NCBI RefSeq assembly: GCF_963678635.1
Contig: NC_087063.1
Span: forward strand, 40,624,759 to 40,688,758
DNA from: Symsagittifera roscoffensis
Taxonomy: Eukaryota > Xenacoelomorpha > Acoela > Convolutidae
Reading direction: 5' to 3'
DNA length: 64,000 bases
The translations under genes were made by a program, and so were the position numbers. A model generated the notes under the pieces. That model saw only the letters and a program-made list of their open reading frames with translations, was not told where the DNA came from and did not search any database. This document shows positions 1 through 13,380 of this stretch, piece by piece. Within the stretch, counting starts at the first letter, position 1. Each line of letters opens with the position of its first letter.

Positions 1-1565
1 AACTTTTGCAAAATATAAATGCAAGCGAGAAAAAGACATCACCGAAGATAGTTTGCAAAGGTTTTCCCGATTCCAATTGGCAGGTAGATTCTTCAAACAA
101 TCAATCTGAATGACCGACCTCATAAAGCAGAGCTTAATTTCCACTCACTTGCTACTGATTTAGAGTCTAGACACCTTTACAGAACAGATCAAAAGCGACC
201 AGACTGTTTGAAGCTCGTTCCATGGCCTGTTCGTTTGCAGCTTTTGTGAGACGTGACGGTAGTGGACTCTCTAGCCCCATCAGGTTTAGTGCGGGGTCAA
301 TTTGTAACCTACAATTGGTATGACTTATGCTGATATGGAAGAGCAAAAAAACGACAATATCGAAACTTAGTCGATAATCGATATCTTTTTCAACCACGAG
401 ATTGTGAAATTCAGGATGCGCCTGGCCCCAGCACGTAGTTTTTTTGAGCAAGCTTTGTAAGAACTTAGATATCTAAAGGGATAAACCACGGCCAGCTGTT
501 TTTTTTACACAGAGACGAGTTATGTGGTCATTTTGAAGAAACGTAATCTGTATTGGATTTAATTTTAATAGTATCCACTCTAACCATTTCTGTTTTTATC
601 ATTTTACTACCATATCTAGAAAATCCTAAGGAGCTTGACTGGAATATATGATGGGGGGACTCCTGAATTTACACTCGTTCACTTTAAGAGTTTAAGAGTT
701 TTATTAATCAAAAAACCATTTCAAATAAACTTGCCAATTAAATAAAACTCGCAATAGTACAAGTCATCTTTATTATCAGACCAAATTTCTGAGAAGAGTA
801 TTGGCAAACTATGACATCACTTGAAAAACATAAAATCTTGGTCATAAAAATCTGCGGTGATTATTCTTTGCTTGTGAAAAAATACCCGTTTGTTCCAGCA
901 TTCAACGCAGAAACTACCATACCGTCACCAATACGAGAACCAAAAAGTTACATTTCGTAGAGGGATGTAAAAGAAAATACATAGAAAACTCGTTAAAAGT
1001 TTAGTAAAAAGATAAAACACGATTAAAGATGATAAAGTTAACTGGTGGAATTACTAACATACAAACGGGCGACGACCATGTTTAGGAACTAATTTCGAGT
1101 TTTTTTTAGGTGTGATCCATCAGTGGCAACTTATGGTAAGCTATCATGAAAAAATTTTGAAACAATTTAAAAAAACAGTAACTCTCTTTGTCATCTTCTC
1201 GATCTATTTGAAAAACGATGAACTTATACTTGATTAGTATTCTAAACTGACTTCGTTAGAATCTGACATACACTTGAAAAGTTGAAGTTTTTTTGGCAGT
1301 TTTTCTTTGTGATCGGTTTTATCGGAAAATTTTTAATTCCATGCGCTACATATAAATAGTCCATGATTGTTCCATTTAAATGCAACGATTTAGTAGTCCA
1401 ACTAAAATGCAACAACGGTTTGTGGTCTATACACAATGACGGTGTAGCGCTTTGGCTCAAATAAAACGAAACTGCCTTGCTGAAAGAAGTAATCAAATTG
1501 GCGATGCTAAATGAGGCTAACAACGGAGAGTATCCTGGATGTGAATAAAAGTGATCCAAGTGACC
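1..1565. other. unannotated AT-rich sequence
   Basis: No gene, repeat or RNA could be supported here. Open frames are short and of low-complexity composition, without splice signals or recognisable motifs. Confidence 0.5.
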
Positions 1566-1785
1566 CGGGTTGATAAAAAATGCTCATCAAACAATTCCAT
1601 ACTGCGGAAAAAATGCTTATCATACGATTCCATACAATTCCATAGAAACAAATTGTACGAAAATCAAATGATAAGCTTTTTTCCATACAAGGGAATTTTA
1701 TGATAGGCATTTTTTCCATTCAATGGAATTGTATGTTAATGATTTTTTCCATTCTTTGGAATGACATGCTAAAAAAATTTTAAGG
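1566..1785. repeat. dispersed relatives of the 41-43 kb satellite
   Basis: Several imperfect units carry the core words CATACAATTCCAT, ATGATAAGC and TTTTTTCCAT. The same words build the large satellite at 41-43 kb, so this looks like a short decayed patch of that family. Units are too diverged to set an exact copy number. Confidence 0.5.
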
Positions 1786-2539
1786 ATCAACTTTGCATAA
1801 AACTTAATTTCTGATTGTGCAAAACAAAAAAATGAGACAAAAACTAATTCTTAGCCCAGCCCAACGTGCCAGTCTCTCAACAGAAGATATAAACTGTAGA
1901 AAATATCAGAGGTTTGGAACTCTGTTACTGTGTTTCAAGTAAGATTCTCTCCTCAAACTCGAGACAGCAGAGAGTTACTCTTAGTGGGAACCAACACCAG
2001 GTTGCCTCATAACTCCATGTCAACTCCGAGAAAACATTACATATCTATCATCTAAAAACAAACTAAGAATGTGTGAAATTGCACATGATTATAGAATACA
2101 CTTATAATGTATTTTTTATCCGTGCAACAAAAACAAAACTTTAAGACCACTATCGAAACCATGTATGAGAAGATCCGAGCAGCAATGTGTTTCTCGGCGC
2201 CATTGTTTGGGTGACTTTCGAACGATCTTCTCAAATATGATTCCTATGATGAACTTAAAAACTATTTTGAACCACTGGGCTCTGATATAACTATTTTCTC
2301 ATTTCGAAACAAAAAAACAGCCCCCAATTCAATATATTTCAATGCCATTACGAAACAACTAAAAAACAAACCCCCACCTTAATAAAAAATCAGGCGAAGC
2401 GGAGCTTTGAATCACTTGCAAAACAAAAAAATGTCGAAAAAATGAAAAAGGTTGAAAAAAGTAGATGAGATAGAGCGTTGATTTACCTACTCACCAATTA
2501 GAATTTTTGGACTCTTCATGATCACATTTTGTTTCTTTC
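1786..2539. other. unannotated AT-rich sequence
   Basis: Nothing recognised. The 60-codon frame on the minus strand near 2052-2234 has no supporting motif or splice context. Confidence 0.45.
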
Positions 2540-3035
2540 AAAAAAATGATAGTCATGCAATTCTCATAGAATGGAAATTGTGTGATAATCAAGTTTCGTT
2601 CAAAAAAAATCGATAAGTTTGATGATCAAAGTGATTTCAATTATTAAAAAACCAATTTCGGCTCACCTTGCGTAAATGCTTTTTGAAAAATATTTGAACA
2701 AAAATATTGTTTATTGAAAAAGTGCTTCTCATACCATTTTCATAGGATGGAAAATGTATGATAAGCATTTTTTGTCAAAAAAATGAAAACTGAGCCAACT
2801 TGATCTAACCTAATCAGAAAACGAATCAAGTTTATTTAAACTTACCAAAAATTCTTTTCAAAAGTTTTCCTGAAAAAAAAAATTCAATGAAAAAAGTACC
2901 GATCATTCAACTTTCATAAATTGAAATCCTATGATAAGCATTTTTTCCATAGAGCCCATGCATGGACTTGTATGATCAGTCTTTTATTTGTTTGGAATAG
3001 TATGATAAGCATTTTTTTTGTATGGAGGTCAACTC
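2540..3035. repeat. second dispersed patch of the satellite family
   Basis: The words TATGATAAGCATTTTTT and CATAGA recur at irregular spacing (about 2570, 2755, 2930 and 3000), again matching the 41-43 kb satellite. It is scattered rather than a clean tandem array. Confidence 0.5.
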
Positions 3036-4493
3036 GGAGATCCGAGTGAAAAGTTTAATCCACATATCAAACCGAGTGGATAAAAAGCATAGCCTGCTTG
3101 AATAGTGTGATGATCGGTCAGAAGACACAGAGGACGAATGAAGTAGAACACGACACTAAACGATACAACAAAGAAAATTAGATGACAAGAGGGTTTGGAA
3201 TATTCCAGACATTTGAATGTTAAATTTTTGATTCGCGGATCGACAATTTCGAGATTTGAAAGAACTGACCAAACTTGTAAGAAAATTACACAAGAACGAA
3301 GCCGCTAAACATAAGAAAAAAACGGTAAAAGAAGGAGAGAGAAGAAAAGACTAAAAAGAATTTTCCGTTCGTGGAACACTCGCATGACACGAGTGTTTTA
3401 CCCAAATTGAAAAGAATTGAAAAGTGCAGTGGCAGATTCAGGACCAAGGTGAGCCCTACGGAAGCTAAAAATTAGGAGGAAAACATCGTTACACCTCTGC
3501 CCTCAGAAAGTATGGAATCTGCCCTCAGAATGTATGCCCTCAGAAGGTCCGGTGCCTAGAGATCTGTTAAAATTTTTGTAGCCTTTTCGACAGTTGTAAT
3601 GACCTGAACGTTTGAATTTATTTCCAAACCAGTTGTTCACTTCAGAACGTGAGTAGGTGAGGGTGATGAAAGGGTCGATCTTTATCTACTGAACCCGATT
3701 GTTAGTTTTCAGTAAAAACTAGCATACTTTTTACTTTGGTTTTTTGCCCTATTTTAGTCGTAATTGCGTAATCTGCGGATTCGAGAACTGGCTAAGCGAT
3801 CATTGTTGCCTTTGGGTAATACCTTTAATTTAATCACGTTCAATGACCCCTAAACAGACCAGGAATGTATTCTTGAGGTCGAGATGATGAAAACAAATGG
3901 AATTAGTGTATCTGACGTCAGCCATTCGTCAATGGTTACTTTTTCTACTTTCCGTCGCTCTGTAATTTTTGGACAAGTGTTATCTTAAATCCACTTACGG
4001 TGTGGTAACATATCGGTATCCAAATACGCAAGTATTGCCGTATCGCTGAAATAAGCTAGTTTGAAAAAGGTGTTAAACTGTTTCTAAAACTTTTGGATGA
4101 CCTAGTTAAAGTTATGTCGAGCAATTTTAAAGAATTTCTCAAGGCTGCTAAAAGTTGCATTCAAAAATGCAAGAAGAGGTTCATGGTAATTGTAGTTTGG
4201 CGTTTATTGATTTAAATATAAGCGTGGACAAACAAAAAATTGGTAACATTTAAATTGTACCAAAAACCAAAAACCCGGCTAACTTCTTATTTCAGAGGCA
4301 GTATGCTTTTGCAATACTATTGAAAATGGTTTGAATAGACAGTTCTTTGGGTTTTTAGAAAAATCTCAACACAAAATTTAGAGCAAACTTGGAAACAATG
4401 GGTTGAAACTCTCAAAACTCAAAATATCATTCAGGGTAAAAACTTCAAAAAATATGGCATCAAAACAAAAAAAAGAGAAACGATTGAAAGACT
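3036..4493. other. unannotated stretch with a short direct repeat
   Basis: No gene seen. Two small structures stand out: an 8-bp stem (AACACTCG ... CGAGTGTT) around 3376-3398, and three close copies of TGCCCTCAGAA between about 3498 and 3545. Both are minor and may be chance. Confidence 0.4.
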
Positions 4494-4639
4494 ATGCTAT
4501 CTTTTTTGCAACTAATATCGAGACAATCCATTGTAATCACTAGCTGCAAAGTGCCGCGTTTTTCCGAGAAAAAACAAGTTTCTACAACGAGAAAAAATTC
4601 ATGCTTGACATTCATCATGTTTTTTGCTCGTGAACTGAG

Positions 4640-4920
4640 ATCCCAAGTGGAGTATGAGCTTACATGCTTTAATTTTAACTCCACTTACTTCGGCCAGACA
4701 ATGCGATCTTTAGCCAAGAGAGTTGTTGAAAATCGCAAAAAGGACTCCCCAGCAGGACAGCATTTGCTAGTTTGTGGTAAAAAGCAAGGAAAGGCCGAAC
4801 TGCTGAGCTAAGTTAAAGGTTATGGACCAAGGAGGCAATGCATATTTGAAAGGCTATGCTAAAACAAGACACGCGCGAAAAATTTAGAAGCCAAAAATTA
4901 ACGATAAAACTGTCATCTCT
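4640..4920 (+). pseudogene. remnant of a GIY-YIG endonuclease domain, Penelope-like element type
   Basis: The protein read here contains YELTC, then STYFGQTMRSLAKRV and DSPAGQHLLVCG. This is the layout of the GIY-YIG nuclease domain carried at the C-terminus of Penelope-like retroelements: Y-x-hydrophobic-x-C, a (T/V)Y(I/F)GQT core, a basic RSL..R helix, then H of GQHLL with a following Cys. Just downstream, in a different plus frame, LWTKEAMHI and then KQDTREKFRSQ match the usual end of that domain, so the copy is frameshifted and broken. The catalytic GIY tyrosine-glycine pair survives as YFG. No reverse transcriptase could be recognised upstream, so only the tail of the element remains. 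Family assignment is by motif only. It could also be a GIY-YIG tail of another non-LTR group. Confidence 0.6.
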
Positions 4921-7780
4921 AGAAATGGAAGAATATTCAAACAATTGAGAGATCAGAATTGAAATTTACCCCGAAACAAAAACTATATAAATTAAAACAC
5001 AATCACAAACCCTGAGATTCAAAAGATTTCACTTACTTATTTTTATTCGCTAACCACGACACCGTCTTCATTCAAAAAGTACACCGCCGATCAAAAACAA
5101 TAAAGAGTCGGAACCGCATGTTCCAACTTCATTCGTGGAGTAAGTAAAAAAATTACCCTTGAGTGTCTGCTGGGTAAAACCATACCTCAGCCTGTATAAG
5201 CAGAGAAACTAGATGCTGTCAATTCTCAACAAACTTATCATTAACCACAAGAATCTATTGATAGCCTGAAAGTAATTGAAGCGACACCCAACAGCGATCC
5301 CATGAAGTTAAATTTCAAACTGATCAAACAAACGATGATAACACCCTAACACCCTGCAGTTTTAGCGCTGCCAAACTTGAAAAGCCGAGAATCAGCTCGA
5401 GAAACAAACTGAAACTACTAAACTACTTGTTCAAAAGCTAGATCGAGACTTTCTCACTCAACTAAGGGTTGACGGACACCTGGAAGCTCTGCATGGAGTC
5501 AACAGCGGTACCATCGCCAACTAAATAATTAACAGGTAAAAAAAAACTCTATAGTTACTCGTTGAGAAACGTTCCATCTAAAAGGTGAGACAATTTAGTG
5601 GTCATCGCGGAAATAAAACCCGTCCTCTGACTACACTCTTCACTACAAACAACGTTTGGGAAGCTACAAAAGTCTTCCCCAGACGGATCTTGCGTTGAAG
5701 GCTTAACGTTAGAACAACAAACTCTGAGAAAAAGACTAGAACTGCTCAACAGAGTTCTGCTGAAGTTTTCGATCTTTTATGTGATGACCAAAATTTTTAC
5801 ATTTGAGATGAAAGTATGAGAAATGACTGTTTGAGATGTAGGAATTAAAAATGAAGAACTGAAAATGAATGTATCTTTCAGTTGGTAAGAAGATTTTAAT
5901 GCAATTTTCAGGCATGTTGTACCCTTTCTCTAGAACTTCGATTGTTTTGTAAATAACGTAGTAAAATTTAATCCTTAAAATGCAAAAATATGCAAAACCG
6001 CCTGGACGCATCCGTTTTAAGCAGTCATCGCATCAAATACTTGAAATTTGTCCGACTCAGGAATGATGTTACCGATCTTTCACGAGAGCAAAACAAGAGC
6101 ACCACTTCGGCTAGATTCGACCAAACGAACTGTTTTTTGCTTCAAAATTTGCAGTATTAATAAATCAAACAGACGCAACTTCATCAACTTTATCAACTAG
6201 TTCTGTTTTGACATTTTTATAAGTCAAACCTTATCACACACTGGCGCTGATAAAAGAAAGTTTCGAGTTTCCTTCCTCAAGTTTGGACTTCGAAAAGAAT
6301 TCGACGAAATCAATTATGGTTTCCTACTCACTAAATTCTGTTTTTCGGGTGAGAATGGTTGACTTCTGACAAAAATTGATGATTAAGTGAATCCAGCTAA
6401 GTTCCACAGGGATCCAATATCAAACCATTTCTCTGTGTTAAATTATCGAACTCCAGGAATTTTAAGTACTATTCTTGCCTGCTCTTTAATCGGATTGCCA
6501 ATTTGAGACATGCGCTCCTGTTCTAGAGTAATGGGCTCTAAGCAATATGAATGTTTTTCCTCTTTTACAAAAGCAAGATTGTATTTTTCTTCAGAGTTCC
6601 ACCGAGTTATGAACTCATTGGCGAAATTTAGAAAAAATCCTATCACATGGCGTTCTTGATTTCACTGCTGTCTGTTCCTCCTCGTCCTGTACGAAGCACA
6701 TTGGATGGCAAATTGCTACAGTATGCCAAACTTTCAACAGGATTACCAGAGAGGTTTCCTTACGGATCCGTTTTAATGCTAACTTTAACTTATGCAAAAG
6801 TTTCATCTTGGCAAATCTTTGCCAAACATCTCAGTTATGGCTTGCTTCCAAAATCAACATACAAAAACCAAACAATTGCAGAGCAGAATCACTTAGTGAG
6901 GCCCCGACAACACTTATCGAACTTTATTTTGGCAGAAGCTAGAGATTCTGATGTTGGCAAAAAATGCATCATACGATAAGTTTTTTTCTCATGATTTTAT
7001 ACAGTTGCTAATGTCTCCGACAAAAGAAACTAAGCCGCGATCTCAAAAGACTGATTTCTTTTGTAAAAACTTTTTCATAGAACATCTCGAGCTTTGCAAG
7101 TTCTTCCATCTACCTTTTCGATGAAGCCGATTGGTCTCAAGCCCAGACTTCTAGAAATCCAGAGGATAATTTTCATATCAATTTATGTAGATCTTTTATA
7201 GTCACTTGGCATATGGGATGCAGATGCATTTTGATTTTGTGTTTTACATGAAAGTCTATTTCAGAATGAGTTCCTTTTAAAGCTTGTTGTAAAATTACAT
7301 TAATAGTGTTTAAAGGCGCCAAAGTTGCGATTCAGCTGGGAAATTTTGATAATATTAGTGTATATTACAGTCGAAATAATTGTTTTTTAATGAATAGAAT
7401 AATTTGAGAAGGCATAACAATTGTAATTCAACAAACTTCCTGCACATTTTTGTTCGTCTTCAAATTTTCTATTCCAAAATAAAAATCACAAAGCAGCAGA
7501 GCTAAACAAACACTTGTCATTCATCAAAAATTTACTTGAACTAATCAATCAAAATTTGCATTTTTCCAAAAACAAATAACAATTATAATATCACCACTAT
7601 TTCATTTTTAATTTAGCAGAAAGTTTCCGAGAATTGTTAATCCTATTCTTTTTTAAATTTTTTTTAGTTGTTGCTAATTTCATTCTTGCGTAGATTGTAA
7701 CAGTATTTCTACTTTCAGAAAATTTTTTATCATCTGGTACTATTGCTAAAATTTCAGCGCCCTTATTCTTAAATCAACGC
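4921..7780. other. unannotated AT-rich sequence
   Basis: No supported gene. A plus frame at 6647-6979 (110 codons) overlaps minus frames at 6443-6806; none has motifs, and the stretch is only slightly less AT-rich than its surroundings. Confidence 0.4.
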
Positions 7781-7827
7781 GTGTGCTCATTGCCGGCCTC
7801 TCTCTTTCGTGCTGTGCATCACCTCTT

Positions 7828-8553
7828 ATGCAAGTAAATTTTTGTTGCTGGCGGCCTGGAAGATTATCTTCCGTTTCGATTCCAATTTTCCGCTAAACTA
7901 ACACACTGGCTTATATGCAGTCCTAATTGAGTATATCATTCCGGTGTTCTGCAATCATTGTGGTGAGATTTTGGACGGTTCGGCCAATGCAAATGGACTA
8001 ACAGCGACAATTTTCTACTCTGTACAACACTTTGAATTTCAGTTCACTGAAGAAAGTGTACATTAATTAAGACATGCAAGTTTTACATTTCTGCGTCGTG
8101 AAGATGCTATGCAGTTTTATCGCAAAACTCTGACTGTGATTTCTCTAGTACTGGAGCATCACCAGAGGCAGTGATTGGCTACAGTAGTTCCCGTTCTCAG
8201 CCATTTTTTCCTTTTTTTCCTCCGCAGCGCTGTTTTCGAGTGCTTGCGATGAAACCCGCAACAACCAAATTTGTGAATAGAGCTATCCAACCATTAATTA
8301 CAATTGATACTTATCAGTCCATCAAAGTTCTCATCGCTTCAACTACGGAAAACACGGTGTACACTTCCATCCATCACACTCTTGTTGCACGGAAGGAATT
8401 GCAACTTCTAAATGTTGGTTTGATATCTGTAACCGTTGGTTTCTGGATGGTTAAAAATATTTTTAAAATAAAAACTGGTAAGTTCCTGTTTTTTTTTGGT
8501 GTCTCTATTGTAAACAGTGAAATGTTTTGTGATTGCTACTCGCAGCAGGATAG
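7828..8553 (+). CDS. candidate small host gene, three exons, one membrane-spanning segment
   Basis: A spliced model fits well: ATG CAA at 7828-7833 with donor GTAAAT; exon 8228-8477 after a strong pyrimidine tract ending CCGCAG; a 68-bp intron beginning GTAAGT; then a short final piece ending in TAG at 8553. All junctions keep one frame and give about 86 residues. The product would start MQRCFRVLAMKPATTKF, a basic and hydroxylated N-terminus resembling a mitochondrial targeting sequence. One hydrophobic stretch (LLNVGLISVTVGFWMV) follows near the C-terminus. The last acceptor is CAGCAG, and either AG keeps the frame and the same stop. Without splicing the frame continues to 8695. A downstream start at 8249 is the alternative if exon 1 is wrong. 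I do not recognise the family; a small inner-membrane mitochondrial protein is an inference from shape only. Confidence 0.4.
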
Positions 8554-9945
8554 TCATTTACAGTTATTTCAGTCATTTATGTCCTTAAAAGAGAAGCAAA
8601 TAATTTGTCCAGGGCAAAATGAAACACTGCTCATGTTATGTTGTACAAAGAACAGTAGTTTGATAGTTGGAGAAACTGTGAAGATATTCTGCTGAGCAGC
8701 GAATCCTCCGAGTGTTGTTATAATATCGATTTCAGCATAATCATACCCGGCGAGTTTCTTCGAAAAAAAATCACTTGCCACTCTTATAAGTTAAAGAACA
8801 TAGGATCAAGAAGCTGCATATAAAACCTCCTGTAGCGAGAATTGGTAATCAAACCATAGTCAATGGTATCAAAACTTCAGCTGACTTTAGCCTAAATTTG
8901 AACAACGAGCTGAGATTGACAATACCCTAACTAGCAAGGTTCTTCATATCAGCAACATTACTTGATTGATATCTTTCGTCGTTCTTGCCCTTCGTTGACC
9001 CGAGAGTTCATCGTCTCGAAACCAAAACTGTATCAGGTCGTGTTCTTATTGATGATGAAAGATCCCTATTTACGCTCTTCAACTATTTTTCTCCAATTTT
9101 TCAATAAAATTAGCCAAACCCTCTTATTGCTTTGAAGTGTAGGCATATAGTCGATTTATGCAAAAATAGACAAAAACATTGAATTACATGAAAGTTATCG
9201 GATACTTCTTTCTTTGCTTTTTTCGTAAAATCATTCCGAACTTAACCTTGCTGGTGTCGTATATATTGCTCTTTGCCAAATTAGTAAATATTATTTTTTT
9301 AGTCTGGAATAAAACTCAGAGCGCTTCAGGATAGCGTAGCGGCAATAGGGAGGGACGATCAAAAGTTGTCGTATACCCAGTGAATTGATATGATCAAAAT
9401 AAATTGGTGAGAAACGTGAAGAGCCTACGAAGCAATGCCTTTCAAAATGCAGCGATCACTGGGAATAATCCGATGAAAGACAACTAATATAAAGAACAAA
9501 CGTCAAGAGACTGAGCGAGAAAGCCCATCATCCCAATTGGAGAGAAAAGGGTACGAGTAACCAGACTACATGAAAAATGATACCAATTTTCCCAAAATAG
9601 GGAACGGAAACACCTCAAAAAGCAAATAAGGACTTTTGATGTGTTCGAAGAGTTTTAGGACAAAACAAGACAACTAATAGCTGATTCATCTCTAAGTGTA
9701 AAGATAAGCAGTTAACATTTACAGGAAGAGCAAAAGGGCTCGTTGTACTGATTTGAGGAATCAGGTCCAGATTCACGGTCTTTTCAGTAAAGAGCAACCT
9801 ATTCATCAAAAGCTTTTATCTGTTAAGTAAGCACACAACAAAACACGGCGTGGAATTAACATCAAAAAAGTGTCCATGGAATTTGCAAAGAACCCATCTC
9901 ACATAAACTTTACAAACCCAAAAAAAGAGTGGCGTGCATCGAAAC
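8554..9945. other. unannotated stretch
   Basis: Probably 3' flank of the candidate gene at 7828-8553, including an AATAAA near 9107, then AT-rich sequence with nothing recognised. Confidence 0.4.
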
Positions 9946-9949
9946 TATA

Positions 9950-11362
9950 CAAGACTGCTCGTATAAGGGCGAGGCCTTGAATGTTCCGACTGCCTTGTGA
10001 GGTCTATCGTGCAGTAAAAAAATGAAAAAATAAATGTAAAAAAATTTAAAATATATATTTTTTTCAAATTTGAGATTTTTTGTGATAATGATCCTCCCAC
10101 ACGCCATATAAAATACAAAAAGATAGACTTCGCTCCTAATAACAAATCAATTATGTTAAACAATTATGTTAAACAAGCTTACTTCAACCAAATTTGAACG
10201 ATTTCTAAGACGGATTGAATCACAGCTTATATGTTAATAGCGTGAAATATATAGCACGTTATTTGCTCAAATTGGCCGAAATTGCAAATTTAAAACCCCA
10301 AAAAATTACAAAAAACGCTCACAGGTGAAAAATCTTTTCAAATTCAAGCTCTGGACATTAATACCTTTTGAATGATATAAAAAAAAACTTTGTCAAAAAT
10401 GGCTAGTTAAAAAGTCAAAATTTGTCTGAACAAAAAATAACCAACCCGAGCACAAATTTTCCGTTTCTTTCGTTACGAAAATCGTAACAAGACTGCTCGT
10501 ATCAGTGCAAAGCTCTGAATGTTCCGACTGCCTTTTAAGGTTTATGGAGCAGCAGTAATAACATAAAAAAAAAATGAAATAAAATTAAATGAAAATTTTT
10601 TTTTCTAAAATTTGAAATTTTTTATGAAAATCACCCCCCCACACGCCATTTAAACTACAAAAGGATAGATTTCGTTCCTTGTAACAAATCAATTATGGCA
10701 AATAAGCTTCGTTCAACCGATTTGGAACGTTTTATAAGACGGATTAAATCCCCGCTTACGCGTTAATAGCGCGAATTATATCGCGCGTTAATTGTCCCAA
10801 ATTGGTCAAAATGGCCAAAATGGCAATCTTTAAACCCTCATAACTTTACGAAAAATGATCACAGGTGAAATATCTTTTCAAATTTAAGCTCAAGACAACA
10901 AAAAACTCAGTCAAAAATGGCTAGTTAAAAAGTCGAAATTTGACTGAAGAAAAAAAAACCCACCCCGAGCACAAATATTCCGTTACTTTCGTACCGAAAG
11001 TCGGAACAACAAGACTGCTCGTATAAGGGTGAACCACTGTATGTTCCGACTGTCTTTTATGGAGCAGCAGGAACATGAAAAACTTAAATGTAACAAAATA
11101 AAATTAATTTTTAAGAAACAAAATTTGATATTTTTTTAGTGAAAACATCACCCCACACGCCATATTAAGTACAAAGTGATAGATTTTGCTCCTAATAACA
11201 AATTGAATATGACACAAGCTTCCTTGAATCAATTTGGAACAATTTCTAATACCGATTAAATCTCGCTTACGCGTTAATAGCGCGAAATATATCGCGCGTT
11301 AATTGTCGCAAATTCGCCAAAATGGCAATCTTTAAACCCCCATAACTATACGAAAAATGAGC
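9950..11362 (+). repeat. three head-to-tail copies of a ~520 bp repeat family
   Basis: Copies start with CAAGACTGCTCGTAT at 9950, 10488 and 11010; the third stops early at about 11362. Each has ATGTTCCGACTGCC near its start, then an ACACGCCAT block, and a conserved palindrome of the form TTAATAGCGCGA-n-TCGCGCGTTAA. Next come the words AACCCC(C)ATAACT and ATGATCACAGG, and the unit ends near CCGAGCACAAAT. No coding potential, Pol III boxes or polyA tail are apparent. Further copies are at 15220, 15996, 40050 (inverted) and 63845. Confidence 0.85.
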
Positions 11363-13380
11363 AATAGAGTTTATCCTAATTATTTTCAATCAGGTAGAGC
11401 TTCTTGGGTGTCATATGCAAAAAGAGCTAAATTTAGCTGCAACTGTCAACAAAATTAGAACAACTTGACAATAACAACAAAACGGTGTGTCAATTGACTT
11501 CAGCAGTGAAAGTATTTTCACCAAAAATTCAAATGAAGGAAAGCCAAGTGGCCCAAATAACAAAACCTAGCAGGAAAACAGTAACTGGAAGACGCAATAC
11601 GCTCTTGGAAAACTGAAAGATTTAGACTTGAAATTGTCATCGAATCGTTCGTTTGTTTTTCCGTGAGTTGTAAAGAATGAGACAGAATTTTTTGTTGCAG
11701 GGAAATAGTTGGAGAAATTGCAGTGACAATGCTTACATTGTTAATTCTTCGTAAAATTTAAGATTGAGTTGTTTGTTTTGTTTCCCTGAATTATTCGATT
11801 TCGACCAATGGAGCAGACTGCAAACAGTTTTCCAGCCATTAAACCCAATGTAGAAATGTTTCTTAATAGAGGCAAGTGATAATGAAAACCATGCCCGCAG
11901 GTTTGAGCAAACCAATATTTACTGAAAGAAGCAAACGTGCAAGGCACGGGATATGAGGTCAAGACAATATTAAATCAAAGTTTAGGCGTACGAATATTAG
12001 ACTGTTTATTTCAACTTACATATAAAAAAATGCGGTCTATATTTAAGCCTGTATGACATTCTGCATGGGTAGTCTGATTTTCGCCAGAAGCCGACCCAAT
12101 ATGAATAGATTTATACTGCTAATACTGCTGTAAAAAAAACTAGTCGTTTTTACTGCTAATACTGCACATAGGCACAGAGGTACCGTTGGAGCAGTTTCAT
12201 ATGTTCTTCGTCGACAACAAGTTTTGTTCGAAGAGTGGATAATCCTCGAGGATCAGGTTAGATATGCAAAAAATTATATAAAAGCTGGGAGTGATAAAAA
12301 AGTTTGGGAAAAAAATCGGAGTTTTAATAATTGAGGTCAAAAAGTTGGAAATTAACTTCAAATAGAGGGAGCCAAAACTAAAGTAGCTGAAACAGTTTAT
12401 TTAAAGCTCTCGAAATATAATGGGACTCTTTTAGTGTAGATTAAAGGTTAATTCTTGAAAATCGACAAAAATGAAGAAAAAAAAACAGAACGTTTGGGTG
12501 GAGAGCAATGCTAAGGCTTGTTCTGAATATTGCAACTCTATACATGCAGTCCTGTGTTGGGGCCTCCAAACCCTTATGACATACTGCTGCAACAGGAGTT
12601 GGCGCCTGCTGAAAATTCGTAGAAGCACATCAGGAGTCTTTATCTGTTCCGATGCCCAGATTAGGGAGGCCGATATCAATATTTCCAGAGGCTGATTGAA
12701 ATGAGAAATTTTCTTGGGGATCTAGATGCCCAAAAAACAATGATATATAAATTGTGGACGCGGGCCGAGATTTTTTGAGAATTCAATTGCATACTTAACT
12801 TTGTAATCTAATCAAATGATGATTCAGTCAATCGTGTGCCATGTTTTTTTTGCTCGGCAACTGGTCATAAAGCGTTAGCATACAAACTGTATACATAATT
12901 TCATACTTTATGTAATCATCAGAAACACTGACTCGTTAATGGAGCTCTTCTTCATCTAGAAGGGGGATACTGCAGGGGAAAAGAAGCTTCCTCCCTTTAT
13001 AAAAATGACAAGGTTGAAACTTCAACTAGATTGACCATGTTTTTTTTCAGTTTATGATTTCTGTTAAAAAACATGAACCATAACCGTAACTGACATTCAG
13101 ATGGGAAGAAACAAAGCTGAGAAAAACCGTAATTTGATTACGATGCTTTTTATCAGAACGAAATGATTAGAGTTAAAAGAAATTTATGTGCTTTGTAAAA
13201 TGTGCTTTTATGGAACTACTTTTGAGCTATTTTTTCACTCTTTTGGAATACTGCTTTGCGATTTGAATCAAAATTGATAAAATCGATGTTGATTTTTAAC
13301 CGAAATTTTTTATTTTGACTCCAAGTTACCGCGGGACAATTGGTATTTTTCGACTGAGCTCAAGCTATGATTTGACCTAG
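11363..13380. other. unannotated stretch
   Basis: Opposite overlapping frames at 12431-12695 lie in a slightly GC-richer patch. They may be a piece of an old coding sequence but match nothing I know. The rest shows no feature. Confidence 0.4.

Noticed and set aside
6443-6979. 110-residue plus frame and two minus frames
   Set aside because: Mutually overlapping, without splice support or recognisable motifs.
12431-12695. Opposed frames of 74 and 82 residues
   Set aside because: Neither shows a known motif; composition is suggestive but not enough to call a gene.
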